From Parabacteroides acidifaciens (lineage in GTDB: Bacteria; Bacteroidota; Bacteroidia; Bacteroidales; Tannerellaceae), in contig NZ_QREV01000001.1 in NCBI RefSeq assembly GCF_003363715.1, positions 62,001 through 126,000 on the forward strand: DNA of 64,000 nucleotides, in the 5' to 3' direction. Shown piece after piece: positions 1-9,383 of this stretch. Each line of letters begins with the position of its first letter. Position 1 is the first letter of the stretch. The translations under genes were made by a program, and so were the position numbers. The notes beneath the pieces were generated by a model. That model ran no database searches and was not told the DNA's origin. It saw only the letters and a list, made by a program, of their open reading frames with translations.

Positions 1-612
1 GTTCACCCGGAAGAAGAACACCGGATTCAGACAATCGGAAAGTTCATCCAGAGTCTGGGGGAAAATACATTCTTTTCCGTCTGCAAGCACCGCTTTTACG
101 ATCCCGTCATCGATATGGAAGAAAAGAACCGTTTCGGCAGAGACCGGCAACAGCTTATCGCCTTTGATGGGGACTAAAAAATGGGTCTTATAACTTTCCT
201 CCTTTCTTAACGCACGGATCAGGGTTGAATAGTCCGGCTCTTTGCCGGCAGGTTCGCCTTGCAAACGCTCCAGCTTATCGAGTGCTTTCCTGATATCGCT
301 GGGATCGATCGGCTTGAGCAGATAGTCGATGCTGTTTACCTTAAATGCTTTTAATGCATATTCGTCGTAGGCGGTAGTAAAAATGATCGGACAGGTGATA
401 TCCACATGGCCGAATATCTCGAATGCGGAACCATCCGCCAGATGAATATCCAGGAAAATCAGGTCGGGCATTTTGTGAGCGCCGAACCAGTCTATCGTCT
501 CGGTAATACTGTCTAATACGGCTAAGATTTCCATATCCGGCGCTATTTCCGACAGCAATGCCTGCAAATTGCGGACTGCCGCTTTTTCATCTTCTATAAT
601 AAGTGCTTTCAT
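1..612 (-). CDS. LytTR-family response regulator (C-terminus cut by window edge)
   Basis: The gene starts at ATG 612 on the minus strand and runs off the left edge, so only 204 codons are visible. Residues 1 to about 115 form a receiver domain with the acidic pair E7/D8, phosphoacceptor D55 (FLDIHLAD) and the K in LLKPIDP. From about residue 130 a LytTR DNA-binding domain begins (THFLVPIKGDKLLPV), with its end missing. The gene begins 5 nt after the stop of the sensor kinase at 618-1685, so the two form a two-component pair. The kinase is in turn coupled to the efflux genes upstream, which suggests this regulator controls that efflux operon; that role is inferred from position only. Confidence 0.93.
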   Translation of the reverse strand, partial: MKALIIEDEKAAVRNLQALLSEIAPDMEILAVLDSITETIDWFGAHKMPDLIFLDIHLADGSAFEIFGHVDITCPIIFTTAYDEYALKAFKVNSIDYLLKPIDPSDIRKALDKLERLQGEPAGKEPDYSTLIRALRKEESYKTHFLVPIKGDKLLPVSAETVLFFHIDDGIVKAVLADGKECIFPQTLDELSDCLNPVFFFRVN

Positions 613-617
613 GTCAT

Positions 618-1685
618 TTATATCAAAGGAATCGTCACTACAAACGTATCATTTTCTTCACTGACTGCGATCTCCTTTCTGAAAAGGAGGCGGTAGCGTT
701 TAGCCAGGTTGGCCAGTCCGATGCGGGTGCCGCCGCTTGCCGTCAGTTTGGGCTGAAGCGGATTACTGACCGTCAACTGATGCCCTTCGGACTGTATCCG
801 GATTGTCAGCGGGCGGCGGTTGCTGATCTCGTTGTGTTTGACGGCATTCTCGATCAGCAATTGGACAGACATGGGCGGAAGCAGACAGTTTTCCGTGCCT
901 TCGTCAATCCGGATATCGAACGAGAGATTGTCTTCGTAGCGCATCTTCAGCAGAAAGATGTAAGCACGGACAAACTCCATCTCTTCATGGAGCATCACAC
1001 TCTGGTTTTCGTTCTCCTGCAAAGTGTAGCGAAGCACGCGGGAAAGTTCCTGCAAGTAGTCCTGCGCCTTATCCGGAGTCTCGCGGATCAGGGAACGAAG
1101 CGTGTTAAGCGAGTTGAACAGCATATGAGGATTCAACTGGCTCTTCAAGGCTTCATACTGGTTTATCAGGTTCTCTGTCCGGAGTTGCTGGTTCTCGATA
1201 AGCACAAGCTGGCTCCGTCTCAACAGGTAGCTCATATAACAGCTTCCCACCACGATACAGGTGATCAGGAAGTCGCGTAACGGGTGCAAATAATGGTGCA
1301 CCATCGCGTCGATAGCCGGAATGTTGAAATGATGATGCAGGAAGACAAATCCTTTCCCTAACAGGTTGCTGACGATCCAGGTCAGGACAAACGACAACGC
1401 TAATTTCCACCAGGTAATATGTACCGCCGGGCGGTCGAACTTGAACAGAAAGGTGTTCAGCGCAAAAAGCAACAGCAACGAGATAAAAGTAAAGAATATC
1501 TCGTTTGCCACATCCGCCCAATGCATGCCGGGAAACAGATTATTCTGCCCCGAACGGTCGAACAGCGAAATCAGTTCGGGAAAATGTGTAAGGAAAGCGA
1601 CCACGATTGAAATCACCGTCAACGCAATCATATATCGGTCTATCCTGTTTATCCACTTCATATCCATAGGGGCAAAGATACTCAT
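618..1685 (-). CDS. LytS/YehU-type sensor histidine kinase
   Basis: 355 residues. Four hydrophobic segments (about residues 19-35, 62-82, 92-110 and 136-156) make an N-terminal membrane sensor without a large periplasmic loop. A short coiled coil follows, then the His_kinase motif QLNPHMLFNSLN with H187 as the likely phosphorylated residue. The C-terminal HATPase domain includes IENAVKHN (N box) and GIGLANL. The ATG at 1685 overlaps the stop of the adaptor gene as ATGA, implying translational coupling; Met7 or Met9 are alternative starts. The kinase therefore belongs to the RND efflux operon, and its signal is probably related to the pump substrate (inference). Confidence 0.92.
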   Translation of the reverse strand: MSIFAPMDMKWINRIDRYMIALTVISIVVAFLTHFPELISLFDRSGQNNLFPGMHWADVANEIFFTFISLLLLFALNTFLFKFDRPAVHITWWKLALSFVLTWIVSNLLGKGFVFLHHHFNIPAIDAMVHHYLHPLRDFLITCIVVGSCYMSYLLRRSQLVLIENQQLRTENLINQYEALKSQLNPHMLFNSLNTLRSLIRETPDKAQDYLQELSRVLRYTLQENENQSVMLHEEMEFVRAYIFLLKMRYEDNLSFDIRIDEGTENCLLPPMSVQLLIENAVKHNEISNRRPLTIRIQSEGHQLTVSNPLQPKLTASGGTRIGLANLAKRYRLLFRKEIAVSEENDTFVVTIPLI

Positions 1686-2587
1686 TTTTCAACACGCGCC
1701 GTCACATACATACCGGGACGGAAACGGCTGTTCGACTCTTTTACGCGGGCATAGACTTCCAGCGAACGGTTTGTCTCGTCCACTTCCTGCCCGACCGAGA
1801 CGAGAACGGCATGGAACGTCTCTGCTCCCATCCCGTTCACACGGAACTGTACACGCTTACCGGGTTCCAGATTCTGCAAATCCTTTTCGTAGGCGGTCAG
1901 GCAAAGCAAGGTTTCGCCTTTGTCTACCACATCACAAATCGATTCTCCGGCATTGATATATTTTCCCAGATTCAGGTCCATCGCCGTGACATATCCGTTA
2001 AGAGGCGATTTGACCTCTAAATAAGGACGGATGCCGTTTGCCTGCAACTCTTCCGGCGCAACTCCGAGGATTGTCAATTGTGCGGCTGCTGCTTCCAAAC
2101 GGCTTTTCATCGAAAGATAATCGGCCTTGCTTTGCTGGAAACGTTTCTGCGAGGCTGCTTCCTGCGAACTTAGGCGTTCCTGGCGTTCATACTCCTTTTG
2201 CAGGTATTCGGCCTGGGCGCAGGCATCGAGATAAGCTTGTTGCAGGTTGATGAAATCGGGGTTTTCGAGGGTTGCCAGCACACTGCCTTTCCTGACATAA
2301 TCGCCGGGGAGCAGAGTCGTGCTGTGCACGGTGCCTCCCATTGTCAGTGTCACGGTGGCGCGGCGTTGCGGCGGGACGACCATGATTCCGTTGAAAGAGG
2401 AATGGTTCGGCATGGCCGTAGCGGAAGTGACGGCATCCACCTCGTTTGCCGTGCCGGTCGTATCTTGCATTTCGATTACGGGAGCGGTCGTGTCTGCGGC
2501 AGCTTCGGCTACCGGTATTGTCTCTTGTGTCGTCTGGTTGCAGGAGACTAACAACAGAGCTGCAACCGGGATGAATATTCTTTTCAT
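1682..2587 (-). CDS. RND efflux periplasmic adaptor lipoprotein (HlyD/CusB-type membrane fusion protein)
   Basis: 301 residues from ATG 2587. The start is chosen because it opens a lipoprotein signal (MKRIFIPVAALLLVSC, lipid attachment at C16); upstream in-frame codons read through untranslated DNA. A Thr/Ala-rich linker leads to a split lipoyl/barrel-sandwich region (LLPGDYVRKGSVLATLENPD and LEVKSPLNGYVTAMDL) around an alpha-helical hairpin (about 110-175), then a beta-barrel domain ending in GMYVTARVEK. It would link the inner-membrane RND pump to its outer-membrane channel. It lies 46 nt downstream of the pump gene. No His/Met-rich metal-binding stretch is visible. Confidence 0.92.
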   Translation of the reverse strand: MKRIFIPVAALLLVSCNQTTQETIPVAEAAADTTAPVIEMQDTTGTANEVDAVTSATAMPNHSSFNGIMVVPPQRRATVTLTMGGTVHSTTLLPGDYVRKGSVLATLENPDFINLQQAYLDACAQAEYLQKEYERQERLSSQEAASQKRFQQSKADYLSMKSRLEAAAAQLTILGVAPEELQANGIRPYLEVKSPLNGYVTAMDLNLGKYINAGESICDVVDKGETLLCLTAYEKDLQNLEPGKRVQFRVNGMGAETFHAVLVSVGQEVDETNRSLEVYARVKESNSRFRPGMYVTARVEK

Positions 2588-2633
2588 ATACTTTGTCTTT
2601 ATTTGATGTTCTATTTTTATTTCTTCTCTGATG

Positions 2634-5600
2634 TTACCGGGTGTACATTTCCAACTCCAAAGCTGCCACATTATAGTTATAGACCGCCTCGACATAACCG
2701 CGACGGATTTCGCGGGCAGCGTTCAGACTTTGTACAAACTGCGTGATGTCCGTCTCGCTTTCGCGGAACAGCAGAAGGGCGCTTTGCAAAAGGGCGTCCG
2801 CTTCGGGCAATGCGCCGGTCGTGTAATAACGGATGCTTTCGGACTGTTTGCGAAGGATCGCCTGCAACTCTTCCACTTTATTATCCAATCCCCGGATATT
2901 GGCTTCCGACTCGATGCGGGCGACGTAGGCGTCGATCTTCGCCTGCTTCACCCGGCTATGTTGCGGGAAGAAAAGGACAGGGAAAGAAACGCCTACCATC
3001 CATGAGTTCAAACCATTCTGCGGAGCGATCTTCTGGCGGACATAACTTAAGGAAAGTTCAGGAAAGAAGCGGCTGCGTTCCACCCGGAGCATCATCTGTT
3101 TCTCATCCGCCTGGCTCTTGAAATAATTCAAATAGGTTTCCGAAGCGGAAGAGACGGCTGCTTCTGTCGGTAGAAGCGTCAATGCCGTATCGGCAGGGAG
3201 CAACGAACGGTCTGCGTAACAGGCCCATGTCAGCCGGCGACTTGCGAGCGAAAGCTCTTCCTCCGCCTGCATCAAACGTGTACGGAGATCGGCAGCTAAC
3301 GTCGTCGTCATATTCCGTTCCAATAAGGTGATATCGCCTTGCTCATAGCGAAGTTGGCCGGCTTGTTGCAACCGCGAGGCTAAGTCGTTCTGCTCCCGGT
3401 AAAGGGAACAGAGGTTCGCGGCATACTGGTAATAAACCCAAGCGCGTTTCACCTCGGCTACGATCTCTTTCTTCACCATCTCGCGATAATAGCGGCTGGT
3501 CATCACCTGTTTGGAGACCAGGGCATTCTTATAGAAAGGCGTCAGCAGGGAACCAAGCGATTGTGTCAACTCCATCTGGTTATCGTGGCGATATTCGCCG
3601 TTTATCTGTCCCCAGGAATAACTGACGGATGTCGGCGCCACTTCCCAGGCTTCTCCCCGGGCGGCGTGCAGACGGTCGACGGCAGCAGATGCCGTTTTTA
3701 GCCGGGGATGATTTTGCAGGGCGATGCCGATTGCTTCATCCAGCGTGACTTTTCCTTCCTGCGCCTGCACGGTTGCCGGTGTCAATAACAGGACGGCAGC
3801 CAATAGCATGAGCGCTTTGCTTCCCGGCTTGCGCATCCGCTTCCACCAGACCGGGGCGGCATTCACCAAGCGGTAGAACACCGGAATCACAAGAAGCGTC
3901 AACACCGTCGAGACGATCAATCCGCCGATCACGACTGTTGCCAACGGCCGCTGTACTTCCGCACCCGCAGACTTGGCAATCGCCATAGGAACAAATCCTA
4001 ACGAAGCCACCAACCCGGTCAGAAATACCGGACGCAACAGGTGCGGGCATCCTTTCGTTATAATCTTATTTGTCGTCATCTGATATTTTGTTTGTTTCCG
4101 CAAGTCATTGAAATGATTAATCATCAGGATACCATTCAGCACGGCAACCCCGAATAGCGCAATGAAGCCGACGCCTGCCGAAATGCTGAACGGCAATCCA
4201 CGCAGCCATAGCGCTACAATCCCCCCGATCAGCGACAGCGGCACAGTCGAAAAGACCACCAACGTATAAGTCACGCTCTTGAAAGCAAAGAACAGCAGCA
4301 GCAGGATCAATGACAGAGCCACCGGAATCACGATCAACAGCGTATCGATCGCATTCTGCAGGTTCTCGAACTGGCCTCCGTACTCGAAATAATAGCCGGG
4401 GCTGAGCTTGATATTCTTCTCCAACGTCGACTGGATATCGGCAACGACCTGTTGGATGTCGGCATCGCGCACATTCACTCCGATCACGACACGCCGCTTC
4501 GTCGCATCCCGGTTAATCTGCAACGGGCCGTTCACCAGTTCGATATTCGCCACCTCTCCTACCGGAATCTGCACGCCTTCAGCAGTACGGACGAACAGTT
4601 TGTCAAGATTCAGATCCGCCACCTTTTCCTTGTCCAGGCGGACAACGAGATCGAAACGGCGTTCGTTCTCAAACACCACGCCGGCGGCTTCACCGGCATA
4701 AGCTGTCCGGATAATCGTATTCAGTTCCTCTATATTCATCCCGTAACGGGCAATCCGGGCGCGGTCGTATTTCACGACTAACTGCGGAAGTCCCATTGCC
4801 TGTTCGACAATGACGTCGGAAGCACCGGGCACTTTTTCCACGAATTTAGATGCTTCCTTCGCCTTGGCATATAGCTCTTCCATATCTTCTCCATACAGTT
4901 TGATCGCGATATCCGCTTTGGCTCCCGTCATCAACTCGTTAAAGCGTAACTGGATCGGCTGGCTGAAGTTGAACTCGGCTCCGGTGATCGGTTCGAGGGC
5001 CGCTTTCATCTTTTCCACCATTTCGGCACGGCTTGAGGCGGATGTCCATTCCTTAAAAGGCTTCATGATGATCATCACGTCTGCGTCCTCCACAGCCATC
5101 GGGTCGGTGGGAACTTCGGCCGTACCGATTTTAGCCACGACATGTTTGATCTCCGGAAATTTATCCTTCAACACCTTTTGTGCCTGGCGGGACAACTCTA
5201 TGCTTTGTGTCAGCGAGCTACCGGCCGGAAGCGTCATCTGCATGGCGAAATCGCCTTCGTCGAGCGTCGGGATAAACTCGGCGCCCAACCGGGTAAAGAG
5301 CAGCAGGGAAGCGGCCAACAAGGCAAAGGCGGAAACGACTGTCACACCAATGTGATGCAGGCAGAAGTCCAAGCCGTGTTTATATATCTTGTTCAGGCCG
5401 GCAAAAAAGCGATCGGCAAAAGTCGGCTTCACCGAAATCGTCCGTTTCAAGAACAGGGAGGCCATCATCGGCACATAAGTCAGCGAAAGGATCAGGGCGC
5501 CGATGATGCAGAACACCAACGTCTTCGCCATCGGCGTAAAATACTTTCCCTCGATCCCCGAAAGTGTCAGGATCGGGAAAAAGACAATCAGGATAATGAA

Positions 5601-6959
5601 GACGGCAAAAGTAGCGCTCCGCACGACACCGCCCGCACCGGCTTCGACCTCGGCATCCATTTCCGCCCGCGACAGTGTCCGGCCTGCCAGACGGCGGGTG
5701 TAAAGATGCGCCAGGACACCTTCGACAATCACAATCGAGCCGTCCACAACAATACCGAAGTCGATCGCCCCCAAACTCATCAGATTGGCGGACACTCCGA
5801 ACAGGCGCATCATAATGAATGCAAACAACATCGCCAACGGGATCACCGAAGCGACAATCAATCCCGCCCGGGCATTCCCCAAAAACAGCATCAGAACGAT
5901 AAACACGATCAATGCGCCTTCGATCAGGTTCCTGACGACGGTCGAGATATTCCGGTTCACCAGCTCCGACCGGTTCAAATAGGGCTCGACGCTTATCCCT
6001 TCCGGCAACATCTTCTGCACCTTTTCCACACGGGCTTCCAACTCTTTCGTCACTACGTTGGCATTGGCTCCCTTCAGCATCATGGCGATCCCGCCGACGC
6101 ATTCTCCGGTGCCATCCATCGTCATCGCTCCAAAACGCTTCGGGGCACCGAAACGGACTGTTCCCACGTCACTGATATGGATCGGGATTCCTCCCCGGTT
6201 GGTGATCACGATGCGTTCGATGTCTTTCGTCCGGCTGATCATTCCTTCCGAACGGATGTAATAGGCCCGGTTCACCTTCTCGATGTAACTGCCACCGGTA
6301 TTCTGGTTGTTGCGGTTCAATGCCTCAAACACCTCCCCGATCGTTATGTTCAGCGAATAGAGAGCATCCGGATCGACCGCCACTTCGTATTGCTTCAGAT
6401 AACCGCCGAAGCTGTTGATCTCCACGATGCCGGGAATGCCGGAAAGCTGCCGTTTCACGATCCAGTCCTGGATCGTACGCAGTTCCATGGCATCATATTC
6501 CTTTTCGTAACCTGGCGAGACTTTCAATATATACTGGTAAATCTCCCCCAATCCAGTCGTGATCGGCATTAGCTCAGGCATTCCCAGTTCGGAAGGGATT
6601 TCACCGGATACCGCCTGTATCTGTTCGTTGATAAGCTGCCGGGCATCGAGCGTCGGCACGCTTTCCTTAAAGACAACCGTAACGAGCGAAAGTCCGAACC
6701 GGGAAACGGAACGGATCTCTTCCACATTCATAATATTGCTCATCGCGATCTCGATAGGAAAAGTGATCAACTGCTCCACTTCCTGCGGAGCCAGTGTCGG
6801 CGAAACGGTCACAATCTGCACCTGATTATTGGTAATGTCCGGGACGGCATCGATCGGAAGCGTCAGCATTGCATAGATTCCTCCAATCAACAGGAACAGG
6901 GCCGTCAATCCCACAAACAGTTTTTTCCGGACAGAAAAACGGACAATTGCTTTAAACAT
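2634..6959 (-). CDS. CzcA-type heavy-metal RND efflux pump fused to a TolC-family outer-membrane factor
   Basis: 1441 residues in one uninterrupted frame. Residues 1 to ~1034 are a complete HME-RND transporter. TM4 carries the proton-relay acids D400, D406 and E413 (AIDFGIVVDGSIVIVEG), as in CzcA. The three methionines of copper-specific CusA are not all in place: where CusA has PLEM and IDM, this protein has PMAVED and FNEL, closer to the zinc/cobalt/cadmium CzcA type. Residues ~1041-1066 are a basic stretch, a hydrophobic helix and AQA, resembling a signal peptide; ~1067-1441 is a TolC-type protein (VTLDEAIGIALQNHP). The substrate is inferred. RND-OMF fusions are known in Bacteroidetes, but whether the product is cleaved is not established. 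Confidence 0.93.
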   Translation of the reverse strand: MFKAIVRFSVRKKLFVGLTALFLLIGGIYAMLTLPIDAVPDITNNQVQIVTVSPTLAPQEVEQLITFPIEIAMSNIMNVEEIRSVSRFGLSLVTVVFKESVPTLDARQLINEQIQAVSGEIPSELGMPELMPITTGLGEIYQYILKVSPGYEKEYDAMELRTIQDWIVKRQLSGIPGIVEINSFGGYLKQYEVAVDPDALYSLNITIGEVFEALNRNNQNTGGSYIEKVNRAYYIRSEGMISRTKDIERIVITNRGGIPIHISDVGTVRFGAPKRFGAMTMDGTGECVGGIAMMLKGANANVVTKELEARVEKVQKMLPEGISVEPYLNRSELVNRNISTVVRNLIEGALIVFIVLMLFLGNARAGLIVASVIPLAMLFAFIMMRLFGVSANLMSLGAIDFGIVVDGSIVIVEGVLAHLYTRRLAGRTLSRAEMDAEVEAGAGGVVRSATFAVFIILIVFFPILTLSGIEGKYFTPMAKTLVFCIIGALILSLTYVPMMASLFLKRTISVKPTFADRFFAGLNKIYKHGLDFCLHHIGVTVVSAFALLAASLLLFTRLGAEFIPTLDEGDFAMQMTLPAGSSLTQSIELSRQAQKVLKDKFPEIKHVVAKIGTAEVPTDPMAVEDADVMIIMKPFKEWTSASSRAEMVEKMKAALEPITGAEFNFSQPIQLRFNELMTGAKADIAIKLYGEDMEELYAKAKEASKFVEKVPGASDVIVEQAMGLPQLVVKYDRARIARYGMNIEELNTIIRTAYAGEAAGVVFENERRFDLVVRLDKEKVADLNLDKLFVRTAEGVQIPVGEVANIELVNGPLQINRDATKRRVVIGVNVRDADIQQVVADIQSTLEKNIKLSPGYYFEYGGQFENLQNAIDTLLIVIPVALSLILLLLFFAFKSVTYTLVVFSTVPLSLIGGIVALWLRGLPFSISAGVGFIALFGVAVLNGILMINHFNDLRKQTKYQMTTNKIITKGCPHLLRPVFLTGLVASLGFVPMAIAKSAGAEVQRPLATVVIGGLIVSTVLTLLVIPVFYRLVNAAPVWWKRMRKPGSKALMLLAAVLLLTPATVQAQEGKVTLDEAIGIALQNHPRLKTASAAVDRLHAARGEAWEVAPTSVSYSWGQINGEYRHDNQMELTQSLGSLLTPFYKNALVSKQVMTSRYYREMVKKEIVAEVKRAWVYYQYAANLCSLYREQNDLASRLQQAGQLRYEQGDITLLERNMTTTLAADLRTRLMQAEEELSLASRRLTWACYADRSLLPADTALTLLPTEAAVSSASETYLNYFKSQADEKQMMLRVERSRFFPELSLSYVRQKIAPQNGLNSWMVGVSFPVLFFPQHSRVKQAKIDAYVARIESEANIRGLDNKVEELQAILRKQSESIRYYTTGALPEADALLQSALLLFRESETDITQFVQSLNAAREIRRGYVEAVYNYNVAALELEMYTR

Positions 6960-6985
6960 ATATTCTCTATTTAAAATAACAAAGG

Positions 6986-6993
6986 CAAAGATA
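6986..6993 (-). promoter_or_regulatory. Bacteroidales -7 promoter box of the efflux operon
   Basis: On the minus strand this reads TATCTTTG, an exact match to the Bacteroidales sigma-ABfr -7 consensus TAnnTTTG. It lies 26 nt upstream of the pump start codon, giving a short leader. No clear operator was seen. Confidence 0.6.
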
Positions 6994-7087
6994 TCCAGCG
7001 TATCTCTGCCTTGAAATAAGAATCGTTTAAAGCTGCCCGATTCGGGGTTGAACTATCCGAATGCAGCCCTGAAGAATCAGGGAACGT

Positions 7088-7792
7088 CTATACAGTCGTG
7101 GTATAAACAACCGCCTCCACCGCATGTGTCAGGATATAGGCGGCAGGCGTTGGATTTGTAGGGGAATAGCCTTTTTTCAGTTCCTCCAGCATCTCCTGCT
7201 TTCCGGCGCCCAGGACGGGAACCAGCAAGGGCGAATCGTTCAGGATCAGCGGGCCGGTCATCGTGATACGGAACTGGCTCGTTCCCGGATGCTGCGACAC
7301 AGCGTAATTGCGGCTATCGGTCAGAAGCGGCAATGTGTCCGGGAAAATGGATGCCGTATGCGCATCTCCGCCGATTCCCAAGATAATGCAATCGAAATAG
7401 GGCAACTGTCCGTGACGGGGCAGATATTCCTTTACAATGCGTGAATAGCGCATCGCTTCCGTCCCCGGCTCCACTTCGCCGTGAATTCGGTGCACATGAT
7501 CTTCGGGGATATGCAGCGGCTTAAACAAAAGTTCGTTCGCATGGCCATAATTGCTGTCCGGATCAGTCGGCGGCACACAGCGTTCATCCACCCAGAAGAA
7601 ACGGATATTATCCCAATCGATCCTCTCTTTATATTCTTCCACCCAAAGGGCGAACATCTTCTTTGCCGTTTCTCCTCCCGACAAGGCGAGGTTGAAAGGA
7701 TGACCGTCCGTCTTCCGTTCCATATACCCGATCAGGCAGGATGTCATGGCCTGAAGGGCTTCTTTATCGGTTTTAAAATTCTCTATTTTCAT
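7088..7792 (-). CDS. pgl: 6-phosphogluconolactonase
   Basis: 234 residues from ATG 7792. Further upstream codons in frame run through a repeat tract and are rejected. It is a SOL/DevB-type lactonase: NLALSGGETAKKMF near the N-terminus, IRFFWVDERCVPPTDPDSNYG in the middle, then CIILGIGGDAHTASIFPD, the sugar-phosphate-binding signature of the family. It hydrolyses 6-phosphoglucono-1,5-lactone to 6-phosphogluconate in the cytoplasm, the second step of the oxidative pentose phosphate pathway. It lies 109 nt downstream of zwf and on the same strand as zwf and gnd, so all three oxidative steps are clustered. Confidence 0.95.
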   Translation of the reverse strand: MKIENFKTDKEALQAMTSCLIGYMERKTDGHPFNLALSGGETAKKMFALWVEEYKERIDWDNIRFFWVDERCVPPTDPDSNYGHANELLFKPLHIPEDHVHRIHGEVEPGTEAMRYSRIVKEYLPRHGQLPYFDCIILGIGGDAHTASIFPDTLPLLTDSRNYAVSQHPGTSQFRITMTGPLILNDSPLLVPVLGAGKQEMLEELKKGYSPTNPTPAAYILTHAVEAVVYTTTV

Positions 7793-7797
7793 AATAA

Positions 7798-7901
7798 ATA
7801 ATGTGTTAATGTGATAATGTGCCAATATGCCAATGTAAGCAATACAATACACTCTCATTGGCACATTTAGCGAAGCGCCATATTTGCACATTGGCAAATT
7901 A
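7798..7901. repeat. zwf-pgl spacer with 8-nt repeats and an 11-bp inverted repeat
   Basis: From 7798 the sequence reads about five times AATGTGnn with 8-nt spacing (with AATATG as a variant). An exact 11-bp inverted repeat, AATGTGCCAAT at 7816-7826 and ATTGGCACATT at 7857-7867, could form a hairpin in the zwf-pgl transcript; a partial third copy (GCACATTGGCAAATT) ends at the zwf stop. It may tune message stability or attenuate pgl; this is inference. Confidence 0.6.
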
Positions 7902-9371
7902 TTACCCGCAAGTCTGGCAAGGGCAATCCTTCGGCACCATGCCCAAGCGGGCTTTTTCGAGCGGGCCGTCTTCACCGGGGGCGTAGAAGAAGAGGTTCTT
8001 TGCTCCTTCTTCTTTCCAGTGGTGAAGGATCGGATCGATCAAGCGCCAGCTGGCTTCCAAGGCATCGCTGCGGGCGTACAAAGTCGAGTCGCCCAGCATG
8101 GCGTCGAGCAAGAGGCGTTCGTAGGCGTCCGGCAGATAGCTCTTCGAGAGCGAATCGTAGCGGAAATCCATTCCCACCTGTTTCACCGTAAAACCGGCGC
8201 CCGGCATCTTCAGGCCGAACTTCAGCGTGATGCTCTCGTCCGGCTGGATGCGGATGATCAGCTTGTTGCAAGAACCTCCCGAACACTGCCCGGCAAACAG
8301 CTGGTGAGGCGTCGACTTGAAGTTCACCACGATCTCCGAACTCTTTTCCGGCAATTTCTTGCCCGTAAAGATATAGAAGGGGACGTCGCTCCAACGCCAG
8401 TTGTCGATGAACATCTTCATGGCCACGTATGTCTCCGTCGTCGAGTCGGTGGCAACATTCTTCTCCGTCCGGTATCCGTCGTACTGGCCGCGGACAATCA
8501 GGTGGTCCATATCGTGCGTCTTATAAGGACGCAGGGCGCGGAAGACCTTCACGATCTCGTCGCGGATCGGCTCAGGATCGAAGACCGAAGGCGACTCCAT
8601 AGCCGTAAACGCCATGAGTTGCATCAAATGGTTCTGGATCATGTCGCGCAGGGCGCCTGCTCCGTCATAATACTTTCCCCGGTTCTCAACGCCTAATGTT
8701 TCGGAAGCGCTGATCTCGATCGAGTCGATATAGTTGCGGTTCCACAGCGGCTCGAATATACCGTTGGAAAAGCGGAGCACCAGGATGTTCTGCACCGTCT
8801 CTTTTCCCAGATAATGGTCGATACGGTAGATTTCTTCTTCGTCAAAGATGTGACAAAGATGTTTGTTCAGTTTCTGTGCCGATTCGAGGCTCGTGCCGAA
8901 AGGCTTCTCCACGATCACCCGGCGCCAACCGTCGGCTTTCTCCGGAACGTTTAGCCCGCTTTCTTTCAGGCAGGCCGGGATCAGTTCGTACATCAGGGGT
9001 GGCGTGGCAAGATAGTAGATGATCTTGTCAGGCAACTGCTCCTCATGCTGTAACTGGTGGATACGGTCCTTCAGTTTGCCATATTCGGAGGCGTTGGTCG
9101 AATCGAACGAGAGGTAAAAGACGCGGCGGAGGAAGTTGTCCAGTTCGGCTTCGTCCACCTCTTTCTTTTTCAGGGCTTCCCGGATGTGTGCCTTCTCGAG
9201 GACACGGTATTCGTCGTCTGAATAATCCGTGCGGGCTGCACCTAAGATGCAAAAACGCTCCGGCAATAATCCCCGCACATGCAGTTCATAAAGCGAAGGC
9301 AGGAGCTTCCGTCCCGTCAGGTCGCCGGAGGCTCCGAATATAACTAATAATTGATCGCTTGCTGTTTTCAT
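7902..9371 (-). CDS. zwf: glucose-6-phosphate 1-dehydrogenase
   Basis: 489 residues, the usual length for the family, starting at ATG 9371 (MKTASDQLLVIFGASGD). The frame stays open upstream to 9584, but that part lies in a 41-bp non-coding repeat array and is rejected. The NADP-binding motif GASGDLT is at residues 13-19 and the active-site signature RIDHYLGKE at 183-191. EKPFG is also present at about 155-159. The enzyme oxidises glucose 6-phosphate to 6-phosphoglucono-lactone and yields NADPH. It sits between gnd and pgl in the same orientation. The last residues, CPCQTCG, are unusually cysteine-rich; the meaning is unknown. Confidence 0.96.
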   Translation of the reverse strand: MKTASDQLLVIFGASGDLTGRKLLPSLYELHVRGLLPERFCILGAARTDYSDDEYRVLEKAHIREALKKKEVDEAELDNFLRRVFYLSFDSTNASEYGKLKDRIHQLQHEEQLPDKIIYYLATPPLMYELIPACLKESGLNVPEKADGWRRVIVEKPFGTSLESAQKLNKHLCHIFDEEEIYRIDHYLGKETVQNILVLRFSNGIFEPLWNRNYIDSIEISASETLGVENRGKYYDGAGALRDMIQNHLMQLMAFTAMESPSVFDPEPIRDEIVKVFRALRPYKTHDMDHLIVRGQYDGYRTEKNVATDSTTETYVAMKMFIDNWRWSDVPFYIFTGKKLPEKSSEIVVNFKSTPHQLFAGQCSGGSCNKLIIRIQPDESITLKFGLKMPGAGFTVKQVGMDFRYDSLSKSYLPDAYERLLLDAMLGDSTLYARSDALEASWRLIDPILHHWKEEGAKNLFFYAPGEDGPLEKARLGMVPKDCPCQTCG

Positions 9372-9383
9372 TTGTTTCTTTAA

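Noticed and set aside
5142-6572. A 476-codon open frame on the plus strand.
   Set aside because: It is antisense to the CzcA-type pump, whose protein is clearly conserved; the antisense product is His/Gln/Arg-rich low-complexity and matches no family.
7793-7975. N-terminal extension of pgl.
   Set aside because: It runs through AATGTG repeats and overlaps zwf; ATG 7792 gives the standard start.
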